Part shown: one piece after another, positions 16,416 to 24,448 of the stretch
How positions within the stretch are numbered: position 1 is the stretch's first letter
Layout: the number at the start of each line of letters is the position of its first letter
Source: Arthrobacter sp. Bz4
GTDB lineage: Bacteria; Actinomycetota; Actinomycetes; Actinomycetales; Micrococcaceae
Reading direction: 5' to 3'
Assembly: GCF_003075455.1 (NCBI RefSeq)
Contig: NZ_QDAE01000003.1
Location: 124,001 to 188,000 of the forward strand
Length of the DNA: 64,000 nucleotides
Notes under the pieces: model-generated
The model's input: only the letters and a program-made list of their open reading frames with translations
The model's database searches: none
Told to the model about the DNA's origin: nothing
Translations under genes and position numbers: made by a program

Positions 16416-17432
16416 TTACACACGGACTGCGAGCTTCCCACTCACCGCCCCCTCTTCCAACCGACGCATAGCCTGCGGAGTCTGGTCCAGCGGATAGGTA
16501 CCGCCAAGCTGCGGAGTGATGACGCCTGCCTCGACCAGGCCTCCCAGCAACTCCAGATCAGCGGAGCGCTCCTTGGCGACAAACATCCTGAGGTTTTGGC
16601 TGATAAAGGGAGACATCAGGACTGCCCGTAGCTGGCGCCCGATACCAATCCAGTCGCCAGCGCCTTCACCTCCGATAATGACAGCTGTTCCTTTGGATCT
16701 CAGCGCCCCTCGAAGGCGGTGCAGTGAGGAGTTGCCTCCTATGTCCAGGATCAAATCGTAATTCCGTCCCGCATGTGAGTAGTCTTCAGTGGTGTAGTCG
16801 ACGACCTGGTCTGCCCCCAGGGACCTGACAAAATCCAGCTTCTGAGTGCTACACACCCCGGTGGTCTTGGCCCCGAAATGCTTCGCCAACTGGACGGCAT
16901 AGCTGCCCACCCCACCTGAGGCGCCGATTACCAGAACTGACTGTCCGGCTTTGACCCGGCCCATCTCCCGCAGGGCCTGCAGCGCTGTCACAGCTGACAC
17001 GGGAACTATCGAGGCACTCTCGGAGGACACGCCTGGCGGCTTATGCGCGAGCTTGTCCTCCCGGGCCACAGCGTATTCGGCGAACGCACCCGCGCCGATC
17101 CCGAACACTTCGTCCCCGATCCGAAACCCCCGGACGCCTGTACCGACGTCGACGACGGTGCCCGCCAACTCCTGACCGGAAACTGGCTGACGGGGTGTGC
17201 GCAGTCCGAAGACGAGGCGGAGCAGGTAAGGCTTGCCGGTCATGATGTGCCACGCTCCCCTGTCGAGACCGGCGGAACGCACCTGGACAAGCACCTGGTG
17301 AGGTGCCGGTGCAGGGCGCGGAATTTGTTCGAGGGTCAGCACAGAGGCAGCCCCGTACCCCCGCTGCACCATCGCGCGCATCATCGCGCCCTGCGGCAGG
17401 TTAACGCTGGTTTGCCTTTTTCTGGTCACCAT
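16416..17432 (-). CDS. NAD(P)-dependent medium-chain alcohol dehydrogenase / quinone oxidoreductase family protein
   Basis: Zinc-independent MDR oxidoreductase of 338 aa. The N-terminal GroES-like domain contains VLVQVRSAGLDRGAWHIMTG where zinc-dependent members would have catalytic Cys/His, and GQELAGTVVDVGTGVRGFRI. The Rossmann domain shows QSVLVIGASGGVGSYAVQLA, the AxxGGVG NADP-binding motif of quinone reductases. The C-terminus LDQTPQAMRRLEEGAVSGKL is typical. I chose the ATG at 17432 (GGAG 6 nt before) over one four codons upstream. The natural substrate is unknown; such enzymes often reduce quinones or reactive enones. Confidence 0.9.
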   Translation of the reverse strand: MVTRKRQTSVNLPQGAMMRAMVQRGYGAASVLTLEQIPRPAPAPHQVLVQVRSAGLDRGAWHIMTGKPYLLRLVFGLRTPRQPVSGQELAGTVVDVGTGVRGFRIGDEVFGIGAGAFAEYAVAREDKLAHKPPGVSSESASIVPVSAVTALQALREMGRVKAGQSVLVIGASGGVGSYAVQLAKHFGAKTTGVCSTQKLDFVRSLGADQVVDYTTEDYSHAGRNYDLILDIGGNSSLHRLRGALRSKGTAVIIGGEGAGDWIGIGRQLRAVLMSPFISQNLRMFVAKERSADLELLGGLVEAGVITPQLGGTYPLDQTPQAMRRLEEGAVSGKLAVRV

Positions 17433-17582
17433 AGCTGGCTCCATTCAGCAGTTTTCGCGCTTTTCCGATGAAGTACCATCTTGGTCCTCCGCACATAGTA
17501 CTGAGGACGTGGGGACCATGGAGGAAATTTTCGCCGGCATTCTTGACCTTGTCTTTGAGCCCTCTCGTGAGAGGATCACGGT

Positions 17583-18509
17583 GTGGCTAACCGACTGATG
17601 CTCCTTGACACCGCGTCCCTCTACTTCCGCGCGTTTTACGGATTGCCCGATTCCCTGAGGGCTCCCGACGGAACTCCGGTCAACGCCGTGCGCGGCCTGC
17701 TGGATATGATCGCTCGGCTTGTCGCTGACTATGAGCCGACCCACCTGGTCGCTTGCTGGGACGACGATTGGCGCCCCGCCTGGCGGGTCGATCTCATCCC
17801 GAGCTACAAGGCCCACCGGATGGTCACCGCGGTGGCCGTCGGCGTCGACATCGAGGAAGTACCGGAAGGGCTGGTGGCCCAGGTGCCAATGATTCGTGAC
17901 GCCCTGGCCGCCTTCGGAATTACGCTGGTTGGAGCTGCCGAGCACGAGGCCGACGACGTCATCGGCAGTCTGGCAGCCCAGGCCGAGTTCCCCGTGGACA
18001 TCGTCACCGGTGACCGGGACCTCTTTCAGTTGGTCGACGATAGCCACGACGTTCGGGTGATCTACACCGCCCGTGGCATGAGCAAACTGGAAGTCCTGAC
18101 TGACGCCACGGTTGTCAGCAAATATAAGGTGCTGCCGGGTCAGTACGCGGATTTCGCTGCATTGCGGGGGGATACTTCCGATGGCCTGCCCGGGGTGCCG
18201 GGAATTGGCGATAAGACTGCCGCCAGCCTGCTGCAGGAGTTCGTAGACCTGGACGGAATTGTTGCAGCTGCCAACGACCCTGGTTCCTCCATGTCCGCCT
18301 CCATGCGGGCCAAAATTGTCAAGGCAGCCGATTACCTGTCGGTGGCCCCCACAGTGGTCAACGTAGTCCGCGACCTCGACCTCGGGGAATTGAATGCGAG
18401 AATCCAGCCCCTCGATGCAGGTCATCTGGACCGGATCGAGCAGTTGACCACTGACTGGAATTTGGGCGGCTCCTCGGGGCGTGCCCTGAAGTCGTTGGGG
18501 AACAGCTGA
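17583..18509 (+). CDS. 5'-3' exonuclease (FEN-like)
   Basis: Stand-alone 5' nuclease of 308 aa, related to the N-terminal domain of DNA polymerase I. The acidic metal-binding motifs are visible: LLDTASLYFRAFYG at the N-terminus, ACWDDDWRPAWR, then EHEADDVIGSLAAQ and VTGDRDLFQLVDD. The helix-hairpin-helix region reads LRGDTSDGLPGVPGIGDKTA. It should process 5' flaps or RNA primers, backing up Pol I. The start is GTG at 17583 preceded by AGAGGA. Divergent from the MDR gene. Confidence 0.92.
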   Translation: MANRLMLLDTASLYFRAFYGLPDSLRAPDGTPVNAVRGLLDMIARLVADYEPTHLVACWDDDWRPAWRVDLIPSYKAHRMVTAVAVGVDIEEVPEGLVAQVPMIRDALAAFGITLVGAAEHEADDVIGSLAAQAEFPVDIVTGDRDLFQLVDDSHDVRVIYTARGMSKLEVLTDATVVSKYKVLPGQYADFAALRGDTSDGLPGVPGIGDKTAASLLQEFVDLDGIVAAANDPGSSMSASMRAKIVKAADYLSVAPTVVNVVRDLDLGELNARIQPLDAGHLDRIEQLTTDWNLGGSSGRALKSLGNS

Positions 18510-18626
18510 CCGGCTCCGCTGCTAGGCCGGCGAGGCGGTAAGCACCACGTTCTTGAACATTGTGAATCCGTTCACCCACCGGGCTTGCCTCTTCAATTTG
18601 GCCAGGTGCGGCAGTAAGCTTCCGGC

Positions 18627-18986
18627 ATGGCCATCGCTCGCTATCCCAGTGTCGTCATTGACTGCCCCGATGCGGCGTCCCTCGCAACCTTCTACGGGGC
18701 ACTGCTCGGGTGGAAAGTGGATGCCGACGACGGTTGGGCGGATATCCGCCCCGACGACGGGAGTAACTGCATCTCATTTCAGCAGGTGGCAGATTACCGA
18801 CCTCCTGCCTGGCCGGACCAGGGCAGCCCACAGCAGATGCACTTCGACCTGATGGTTGAAAACCTGGACGAAGGCGAGGCTGTGGTCCTCGGCCTCGGCG
18901 GCACCAAGGCCGCAGTCCAGCCCGGTGAAACCTTCCGGGTCTTCCTTGATCCGGCGAGCCACCCCTTCTGCCTGTGTGTCGCGTAG
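18627..18986 (+). CDS. VOC family protein
   Basis: A 119-aa protein forming one vicinal-oxygen-chelate unit pair (glyoxalase/bleomycin resistance fold). Typical segments are ARYPSVVIDCPDAASLATFY, then GALLGWKV, and QQMHFDLMVENLDEGEAVVL, ending with FLDPASHPFCLCVA. Members bind a divalent metal and act in detoxification or as unknown small-molecule enzymes; the substrate cannot be predicted. Single gene with no operon partners. Confidence 0.88.
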   Translation: MAIARYPSVVIDCPDAASLATFYGALLGWKVDADDGWADIRPDDGSNCISFQQVADYRPPAWPDQGSPQQMHFDLMVENLDEGEAVVLGLGGTKAAVQPGETFRVFLDPASHPFCLCVA

Positions 18987-19189
18987 ACAGCGCCATGCAG
19001 ATAGGATCCCTGGCTGATATCGAGCTGAACATTCCTGAGCAACTGATCCGCAACGGGTAGGAGCACACCACGAGGCACCAGGACGTTGTATAACGGTTGG
19101 CTCACGTAACCAAGTCGTGCTGTCGGTTGGCGCGCCGCATCGGTAGTGTCCAAGCTATCTACCGACCAATCCTTACGAAAGCACAGCCC
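18987..19189. other. Intergenic gap of about 200 nt
   Basis: No supported gene. One 21-codon frame begins with ATG at 18994, but it has no visible ribosome-binding site or family resemblance. I see no strong hairpin or repeat. Confidence 0.4.
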
Positions 19190-19855
19190 GTGAAGAAGTT
19201 CTCGCCCCTTCTTGCCCTCCCCATCGCAGCCCTGCTCCTTGCCGGCTGCGTTTCCAACACTGAGCCCTCGGCGGAGGTGACCAGTTCAGAGTCGAGCGCC
19301 TCCCCCGCCACCACGTCGTCGGCCACCCCCACGCCGACCGCTGAGGGTTCGTCGTCGCCTGCGGAAACTCCTGACGCTCCCGAATCGGCTGGTCCCGTAC
19401 CGGGCGCCGAACCGTCAACAGCACCGGCGCCCGAACCGACCGAGGACGCTACCAATGTCACAGCGCCGACAGAAGCGCCAATCACCGAAACGTCCGAACC
19501 TCCGATTCCCGGGTTGTCGGGTTCTTACGATGACCTCGAACTGGTCTCCACCTGGGATGGGCTACGGGTGGTCCGCCATGTCGGAACCACCTGGAACGTC
19601 GTCGGCTCCGGCTATGCACCCGGTGCGGAAATCCAGATGAACTTCGGACCCGCCCAAACCGATTCGTCGCTGATCGGATACCCCCTTGTGTATGCCGACG
19701 CCAACGGCAATTACACCTTCCAGATCAGCCTGGCACCAGATCTCGCGCCCGGCGATTACGGCCTCATGGCCATTCCTACGGGTCTTGGTTTCGAGGAGTC
19801 GGAGGCAGCCAAGCGGTTTGCCCTCATTGAGGTTGTCTCCACCTGGGCGCCGTAA
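19190..19855 (+). CDS. Putative lipoprotein of unknown function
   Basis: Secreted protein of 221 aa. A lipoprotein signal with lipobox LLAGC puts the acylated Cys at 20. Residues 22 to about 115 are a low-complexity Ser/Thr/Ala/Pro/Glu linker of the kind that spans the cell wall. A small beta-rich C-terminal domain follows (LELVSTWDGLRVVRHVGTTW, SGYAPGAEIQMNFGP, ISLAPDLAPGDYGL) that resembles an Ig-like extracellular fold. The GTG at 19190 was chosen because it places the signal sequence at the N-terminus; the ribosome site (GAAAG) is weak. Binding or structural roles are guesses. Confidence 0.75.
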   Translation: MKKFSPLLALPIAALLLAGCVSNTEPSAEVTSSESSASPATTSSATPTPTAEGSSSPAETPDAPESAGPVPGAEPSTAPAPEPTEDATNVTAPTEAPITETSEPPIPGLSGSYDDLELVSTWDGLRVVRHVGTTWNVVGSGYAPGAEIQMNFGPAQTDSSLIGYPLVYADANGNYTFQISLAPDLAPGDYGLMAIPTGLGFEESEAAKRFALIEVVSTWAP

Positions 19856-19872
19856 ACCGCCCAGGTGGAGAC
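19835..19872. terminator. Perfect 15-bp inverted repeat spanning the lipoprotein stop codon
   Basis: Arms GTCTCCACCTGGGCG (19835-19849) and CGCCCAGGTGGAGAC (19858-19872) pair perfectly around an 8-nt loop that contains the TAA stop. It lies between two convergent genes, so it probably ends transcription both ways. There is no U-tract on either side, so it would be the tail-less hairpin type reported in actinobacteria. Confidence 0.6.
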
Positions 19873-19894
19873 ACCGCCGGCTCCCCTCGGGATG

Positions 19895-21147
19895 CTACTG
19901 CTCCAGCTTGATTGCTTTCCGTAAGCTCAGCGCCCCACCACCCTGCATGACTGCACGTCGGTAGATCTTCTCGCCGACGTGCAGCAAGGCAACGGCTGCC
20001 GCCAAGGCGATCACCAGTGATAGGAGTGGCTCCCAGAGAGCCACCGGCGAGTTCAGTACCCGGATCGGCATCGCCACCGATGACACCACGGGGAGGTAGG
20101 AAGCCACCACCAGGAGTTGGCCGGAGGCGAACAATCCGACAAAGAGAGCCGCAAAGATCAGGGCCATCACCGGCGTCGAATTATTGTTCAGATCCTCCGG
20201 CCTGCTCGCCAGCGACCCGAGAACAGCCCAGATCGCGGCGAGGATCAGAAATCCGAAGAGGAAGAACACCAGGAACCAGCCCGAAGCCGGAATGATACTT
20301 CCCACCAGATCGGCTGTGTCAGTCAGGTTCAGGGCCAGCAGGGCAGCACCGCCGTAGAGGGCTAGCTGGACCATGGCCAGGATGGTGTTGCCCAACACCT
20401 TGCCGTAGAGCAGTTGGCGGATCGGGATTGCGGTAGCCAGGATTTCCACCACCCGGTTCTGTTTTTCCTCGACCACCGAGTTGGCAATGGCCATGCGAAG
20501 ATGATTGATGCCATATAGAACAGGAAGCTGAAGACGAATCCGGCGATCGTAGCGAGCAACTGGTTTTCTTCGCTGCCTTCCAGTAGGGATTGTTCCAGGT
20601 CGGCCCCCGATAGCAGCTGCTCCGCCGTGGTTCCTGCCGCAGCGGCGTTCTGGCCCAACACATACTCGTTGAGCGACTCGTCAATCTGCTGGCTGATCCC
20701 CGAATCGACCTCGGTCTTTCCCGTGAGCTGCCAGCTACCGTCGGTTTCCCGCAGCAACGCAGCGTCAGCTTCCTCGGCACGTACCAGTTCCACGGCAGCA
20801 TCCGCGGACGCTGCGACGACGGCGGTGAAGGTGACGTTCCCGTCGTCGGCCTGGCCCGCCTGATCGGCGAGCTCGACGACGGCAGCGGCCGCTGAATCGG
20901 ACTGCACGGCAACCGTGAAGTCGTCGCCGCGGTTCATCATGAAGGCGTTGAACACAACGCCAGCGACGATCAGCACCAGCGTGACGACCGTGCTGATCGC
21001 ATAGCTGCGATCCTTCGCCTTGATCATGACCTCACGCAGCGTCACGATCAGCCAGGGCGGTTGGGTTCCTGGTGGCTGCGGTCTGGGCCCCGATGCTGGC
21101 GACGGCGCGCCGCCGTCGCGCTCTTTGACTGGCGTTTCGGTGCTCAT
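19895..21147 (-). pseudogene. ABC-2 type transporter permease, disrupted by a -1 frameshift
   Basis: Two overlapping frames together make a complete NatB-like permease. The first (ATG at 21147) gives MSTETPVKERDGG, a first membrane helix YAISTVVTLVLIVAGVVFNA and a large external domain, up to FLFYMASIIF (codon 217, ending at 20497). The second resumes with MAIANSVVEEKQNRVVEILA (ATG at 20494) and carries the remaining helices to the stop at 19895. Relatives read continuously through ASIIFGMAIANSVVEE, so one G seems missing near 20495-20497; restoring it gives about 417 aa. It follows its ATPase with a 4-bp overlap. Either the transporter is broken or one base was lost in sequencing; the rest shows no decay. 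Confidence 0.85.
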
Positions 21148-22025
21148 TGGGAGACCTCCCGGTAGATTTCGCTCAGGCTGGGCCTGATCCGGCTGAATTC
21201 GTGCACACTGCCGCGGGTCATCGCTGAGGCGAGCACGCGCTGCGCGGCGTCGTCGTCGTCGAATTCCACCACCGCGTCCTGTCCTGCGACGTCGATGACC
21301 CGCACCTCGGCTTCCTCACGCACCCAGCCGGCATCGGGGGTGACCGTCATCCGGTGGCGCCGGGGTGCTTTTGCCCGGAGGTCGTCGCCGGAGCCGGACG
21401 CTACGAGGCGCCCTTGCCGCAGGACCACCAGGTTGTCGCACAACCGGTCCACCAGGTCCAACTGGTGGCTGGAGAACAGCACCGGCACTCCGTCGGCTGT
21501 CCGGTCGCGCAACAGTTCGACCATCGAGTCGACTGCTACCGGGTCCAGCCCGGAAAACGGCTCATCGAGGATCAGAACCGTGGGCCGGTGAAGCAGCGAC
21601 GCGGCAATCTGGACGCGCTGCTGGTTCCCGAGGGACAACGATTCGAGTTTGTCCTTGCCGCGGCCGCCGAGCTGAAACCGATCCAGCAGGTCCTGCGCTT
21701 GTGCCCGCGCGTCGGAGGCCGTCATCCGATGCAGTTGGCCGAGGTAGACCAGCTGATCGAGAATGGGCTGCTTCGGGTACAGTCCCCGCTCTTCGGGCAT
21801 GTAACCAAAGGTTGACCGGTCGTCGGCTGTAATGGGTCGGCCGTCCATCAGCACCTGCCCACCATGCGATGTGAGCACCCCCATGATCATCCGCATAGTG
21901 GTGGTTTTACCGGCACCGTTGGCGCCAACAAATCCGGTCATCTGACCGGACGGGATGGTGAAGCTGACGTCGTCGACAGCGGTATTCTCACCGAATCGTC
22001 GCGTGAGGTTCTGGACCTGCAGCAT
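21144..22025 (-). CDS. ABC transporter ATP-binding protein (NatA-like)
   Basis: ATPase of 293 aa that would power the adjoining ABC-2 permease. Walker A is VGANGAGKTTTMRM, the signature LESLSLGNQQRVQIAASL, Walker B VLILDEPFSGLDPVAVD and the switch His is in VLFSSHQLDLVDRL. A C-terminal DUF4162-type domain follows, typical of NatA/CcmA-like exporters. The ATG at 22025 is preceded by AGGAGG at 7 nt; an upstream in-frame start is less likely. Gene order kinase, regulator, ATPase, permease suggests export under two-component control. Confidence 0.95.
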   Translation of the reverse strand: MLQVQNLTRRFGENTAVDDVSFTIPSGQMTGFVGANGAGKTTTMRMIMGVLTSHGGQVLMDGRPITADDRSTFGYMPEERGLYPKQPILDQLVYLGQLHRMTASDARAQAQDLLDRFQLGGRGKDKLESLSLGNQQRVQIAASLLHRPTVLILDEPFSGLDPVAVDSMVELLRDRTADGVPVLFSSHQLDLVDRLCDNLVVLRQGRLVASGSGDDLRAKAPRRHRMTVTPDAGWVREEAEVRVIDVAGQDAVVEFDDDDAAQRVLASAMTRGSVHEFSRIRPSLSEIYREVSQ

Positions 22026-22106
22026 GTGGTGTCCTCCTGTAGATTTCCCTGGAATCAACCCTAGGCAACGCCCCCGCCCGGGGGATGAGTCAAAAGGCTG
22101 AACCTG

Positions 22107-22796
22107 CTACTCCCCCGGACGGATGAGACCACTTTCGTAGGCGAAGACCACGGCCTGCACCCGGTCCCGAACCTGCACCTTCGCCAGCAACGATGACACA
22201 TGCGACTTGACGGTGGCCTCCGCCAGAAAGAACCTACCGGCCAGTTCGGCATTGCTGAGACCGGTCGCCAGGCTGGAGAGAATTTCCTTCTCCCGCTGGG
22301 TCAGCGAGTCAAGCCGTTTGCGGAGTTCAGCGCTGGGCTGGGCACCGGGGGTGGTCTCCCCCGCAACCTCGAGGGACCTGGCGAAGCGTTCGATCACACG
22401 AACGGTCACCTCGGGTGCGAGCAGTGCGTACCCGCCGGCAACCGCCTGCACCGCGGCGATCAAATCGTCAGGATCGGCGTTCTTCAGGAGAAACCCGCTG
22501 GCACCACTGCGGATAGCGTCAAAGAGATAGTCATCGCGTTCGAAGGTAGTCAGGATGATGACTTTCCCGCGGCCGGCCCGGGTGATCAGCTCGGTAGCCT
22601 GGATGCCATCCATGAGTGGCATCTGCACGTCCATCAGGATCACATCGACCTCGTGCCGGTGGGCGAAATCAACCGCCTCCTGACCGTTGGTGACCTGACC
22701 GACCACCTCAATGTCCTCCTCGATGGAGAGCATGGTGGCGAAGCCTGCCCGAACCAGGGCCTGGTCATCGGCAAGCAGAACGCGGATCGAATCCAT
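22107..22796 (-). CDS. LuxR/NarL-family response regulator
   Basis: Two-component regulator of 229 aa. The receiver domain begins IRVLLADDQALVRAGF (acidic pair), with the phosphorylated Asp in VDVILMDVQMPLMDG. The DNA-binding domain reads LDSLTQREKEILSSLATGLS and AEATVKSHVSSLLAKV. The ATG at 22796 puts the receiver at the N-terminus. It begins 16 nt after the histidine kinase stop and precedes the ABC ATPase, so it probably receives phosphate from that kinase and may regulate its own operon. Confidence 0.95.
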   Translation of the reverse strand: MDSIRVLLADDQALVRAGFATMLSIEEDIEVVGQVTNGQEAVDFAHRHEVDVILMDVQMPLMDGIQATELITRAGRGKVIILTTFERDDYLFDAIRSGASGFLLKNADPDDLIAAVQAVAGGYALLAPEVTVRVIERFARSLEVAGETTPGAQPSAELRKRLDSLTQREKEILSSLATGLSNAELAGRFFLAEATVKSHVSSLLAKVQVRDRVQAVVFAYESGLIRPGE

Positions 22797-22812
22797 GGAA
22801 TGTCTTTCTGGG

Positions 22813-24159
22813 TTAGTGAACGAGGAACCTGGCACGGACACGCCAGCCGCCTTCGGAGCGTGGTCCAATTTCGGCAGTGCCCCGGTGCAGTGCCACCCGT
22901 TCTCGGATGCCCTGCAGACCAAACCCGGACCCTGGCTCGGATTTGGGACGCGGCATCCCATTGTCCACTGTTTCGAGCTCGACCCACCGCTGGTCGCCGA
23001 CGAGTCCGGTCCGCAGCGTCATCACCGCGGAACCGGCGGTCGAATGGCGCCGCACGTTGGTGAGCGATTCCTGGGCCGTCCGGAATAGCGAAAGGGCCAG
23101 TGGTGCCGAAACTCTGGCCAGTGCGCCGGGGATGTCTTCCACCATGCCAAACTTGACGGTCAGCCCAAGCTCCCGATGCTGGCGGGCCAGTGCTTCCAGA
23201 TCGTCCAGGCCGGGTTCGGGGCGCCGCCCGCCGTCGTCGGTGTCGCCGAGATCGGTGCTCTCGGATCGGAGCACGCCAAGGAGGTTCCGCATATCCGTCA
23301 CTGCTTGCCGGCTCGCTTGCTCGATGGTGCGCAGTGATTCGACGGCGACCTCCGGCCGCTTCTCGATAACCCGGCGTGCCGCACCCGCCTGAACGCCGAT
23401 CACCGAGACGTGGTGCGCGACGACGTCGTGCAGTTCACGCGCGATTCGCAGCCGTTCCTCCACCACCGCACGCCTCGCCAGCTCGTCGGCCTGACGGGTG
23501 ATCTCCGCGGCCTGTTCGGCGAGCTGGGTTCGCTGCAAGGCGTTGCGCCACGAGGTCATTCCGGCCAGGATGGCGCCGCCAAAGTAAGCGAAGTTCACCA
23601 GAAAGTTGTAAAGCGCCACCGATGCCAACGGATCGAGGATCCCGCCAACGAAATCAGGGTTGTCTTCACTCTGCGCCAGGACACCGTCGAAGGTGTTGGC
23701 CACCGTCAGGGCGAGGATGAGCCACAGGGCCATCGCCGCCACCACCACCGCGATGCCCAGCCACAACATCCGACGGTCCTTGGCCCACGCAATAGCCGAA
23801 TACAGGGAGGCGAAATACGCCACCTGGTACGAGAGCTGAAGCGACACCAGGGGTGACAGCAGGCTCAGCCCGATGAAGAGGGCTGACATCGCCAGCATCA
23901 CCAGGACCGGGTATTTGCGCCGGAGCACCAGGGGAACGATCATCAGTGCCAGCACTCCGTGCTGGACCCATACCGGGTGGTTGTCCTCCTCCACCATCCC
24001 AAAGCCGCGGGTCAGTTCCAGGGCGAACGCGCTGACCAGCGCGAAGATGACGACGCCGATGACGTCCCTGCGGAGCTCATCCTTTGTGGGACCGGGGCGT
24101 TCCCAGTTGTTGTCGTGGTCCCCGACCGTCTGGGATTTCAGCCGGGCGAGGAGGTTCAC
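22813..24159 (-). CDS. Sensor histidine kinase (NarL-partner, HisKA_3 type)
   Basis: Membrane kinase of 448 aa. The N-terminal half has several hydrophobic helices (VIGVVIFALVSAFALELT, VLALMIVPLVLRRKYPVLVM, VVVAAMALWLILALTVAN). The phosphorylated His is in RIARELHDVVAHHVSVIGVQ. The ATPase part includes the N box SLTNVRRHS and G-box GSGFGLQGIRERVALHRG. There is no large external sensor domain, so it may sense the membrane or its transporter. The start is GTG at 24159. First gene of the kinase-regulator-ATPase-permease unit. Confidence 0.93.
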   Translation of the reverse strand: MNLLARLKSQTVGDHDNNWERPGPTKDELRRDVIGVVIFALVSAFALELTRGFGMVEEDNHPVWVQHGVLALMIVPLVLRRKYPVLVMLAMSALFIGLSLLSPLVSLQLSYQVAYFASLYSAIAWAKDRRMLWLGIAVVVAAMALWLILALTVANTFDGVLAQSEDNPDFVGGILDPLASVALYNFLVNFAYFGGAILAGMTSWRNALQRTQLAEQAAEITRQADELARRAVVEERLRIARELHDVVAHHVSVIGVQAGAARRVIEKRPEVAVESLRTIEQASRQAVTDMRNLLGVLRSESTDLGDTDDGGRRPEPGLDDLEALARQHRELGLTVKFGMVEDIPGALARVSAPLALSLFRTAQESLTNVRRHSTAGSAVMTLRTGLVGDQRWVELETVDNGMPRPKSEPGSGFGLQGIRERVALHRGTAEIGPRSEGGWRVRARFLVH

Positions 24160-24448
24160 CGGTCCGGCCTTCCGGGAGCAGGGCGCGCGGGATCCATCAT
24201 GAGTGCCAGTTTAGTCAGCGGGTGGTGCGCCCCGACTCCCCCGCACGGCCTAGTCCGATCGGATGACCTCCCCCCTCCTCGCTTTGGATCGAGTCAACAC
24301 ATATGGCAGGTTTGGTGCCGGAATGTGGCTATTTGTGTTGACTCGATCCGGGTTGGGGTGGGGCTGGGAAGTGGAACGCTGACCGGTTGTATGATTCCGG
24401 TGGGGGATGTCATGGTGGTCCCTTGACCTCGCTCTCAAGGAACTTGTT
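24160..24448. other. Divergent intergenic region before the subtilase gene
   Basis: Contains no supported gene. Its main feature is the 16-bp inverted repeat at 24286-24349. A possible -10 for the subtilase, TATGAT, is at 24390-24395 but lacks a good -35. AAGGA at 24437 serves the subtilase ATG. Confidence 0.4.
24286..24349. repeat. Perfect 16-bp inverted repeat with 32-nt spacer
   Basis: Arms GGATCGAGTCAACACA (24286-24301) and TGTGTTGACTCGATCC (24334-24349) are exact reverse complements. Each arm contains a TTGACT word pointing outward. Extension of the arms by one base breaks pairing at both ends. It lies between the divergent kinase and subtilase genes. The arm core TGACTCGATC also occurs at 24492 and 42056. 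Confidence 0.7.

Noticed and set aside
17445-18425. Open frame of 326 codons on the minus strand
   Set aside because: Lies opposite the 5'-3' exonuclease, whose motifs are clear; no family resemblance.
24286-24349. Insertion sequence ends
   Set aside because: The 64-bp element holds no transposase and I saw no flanking target duplication, so it is left as an inverted repeat.
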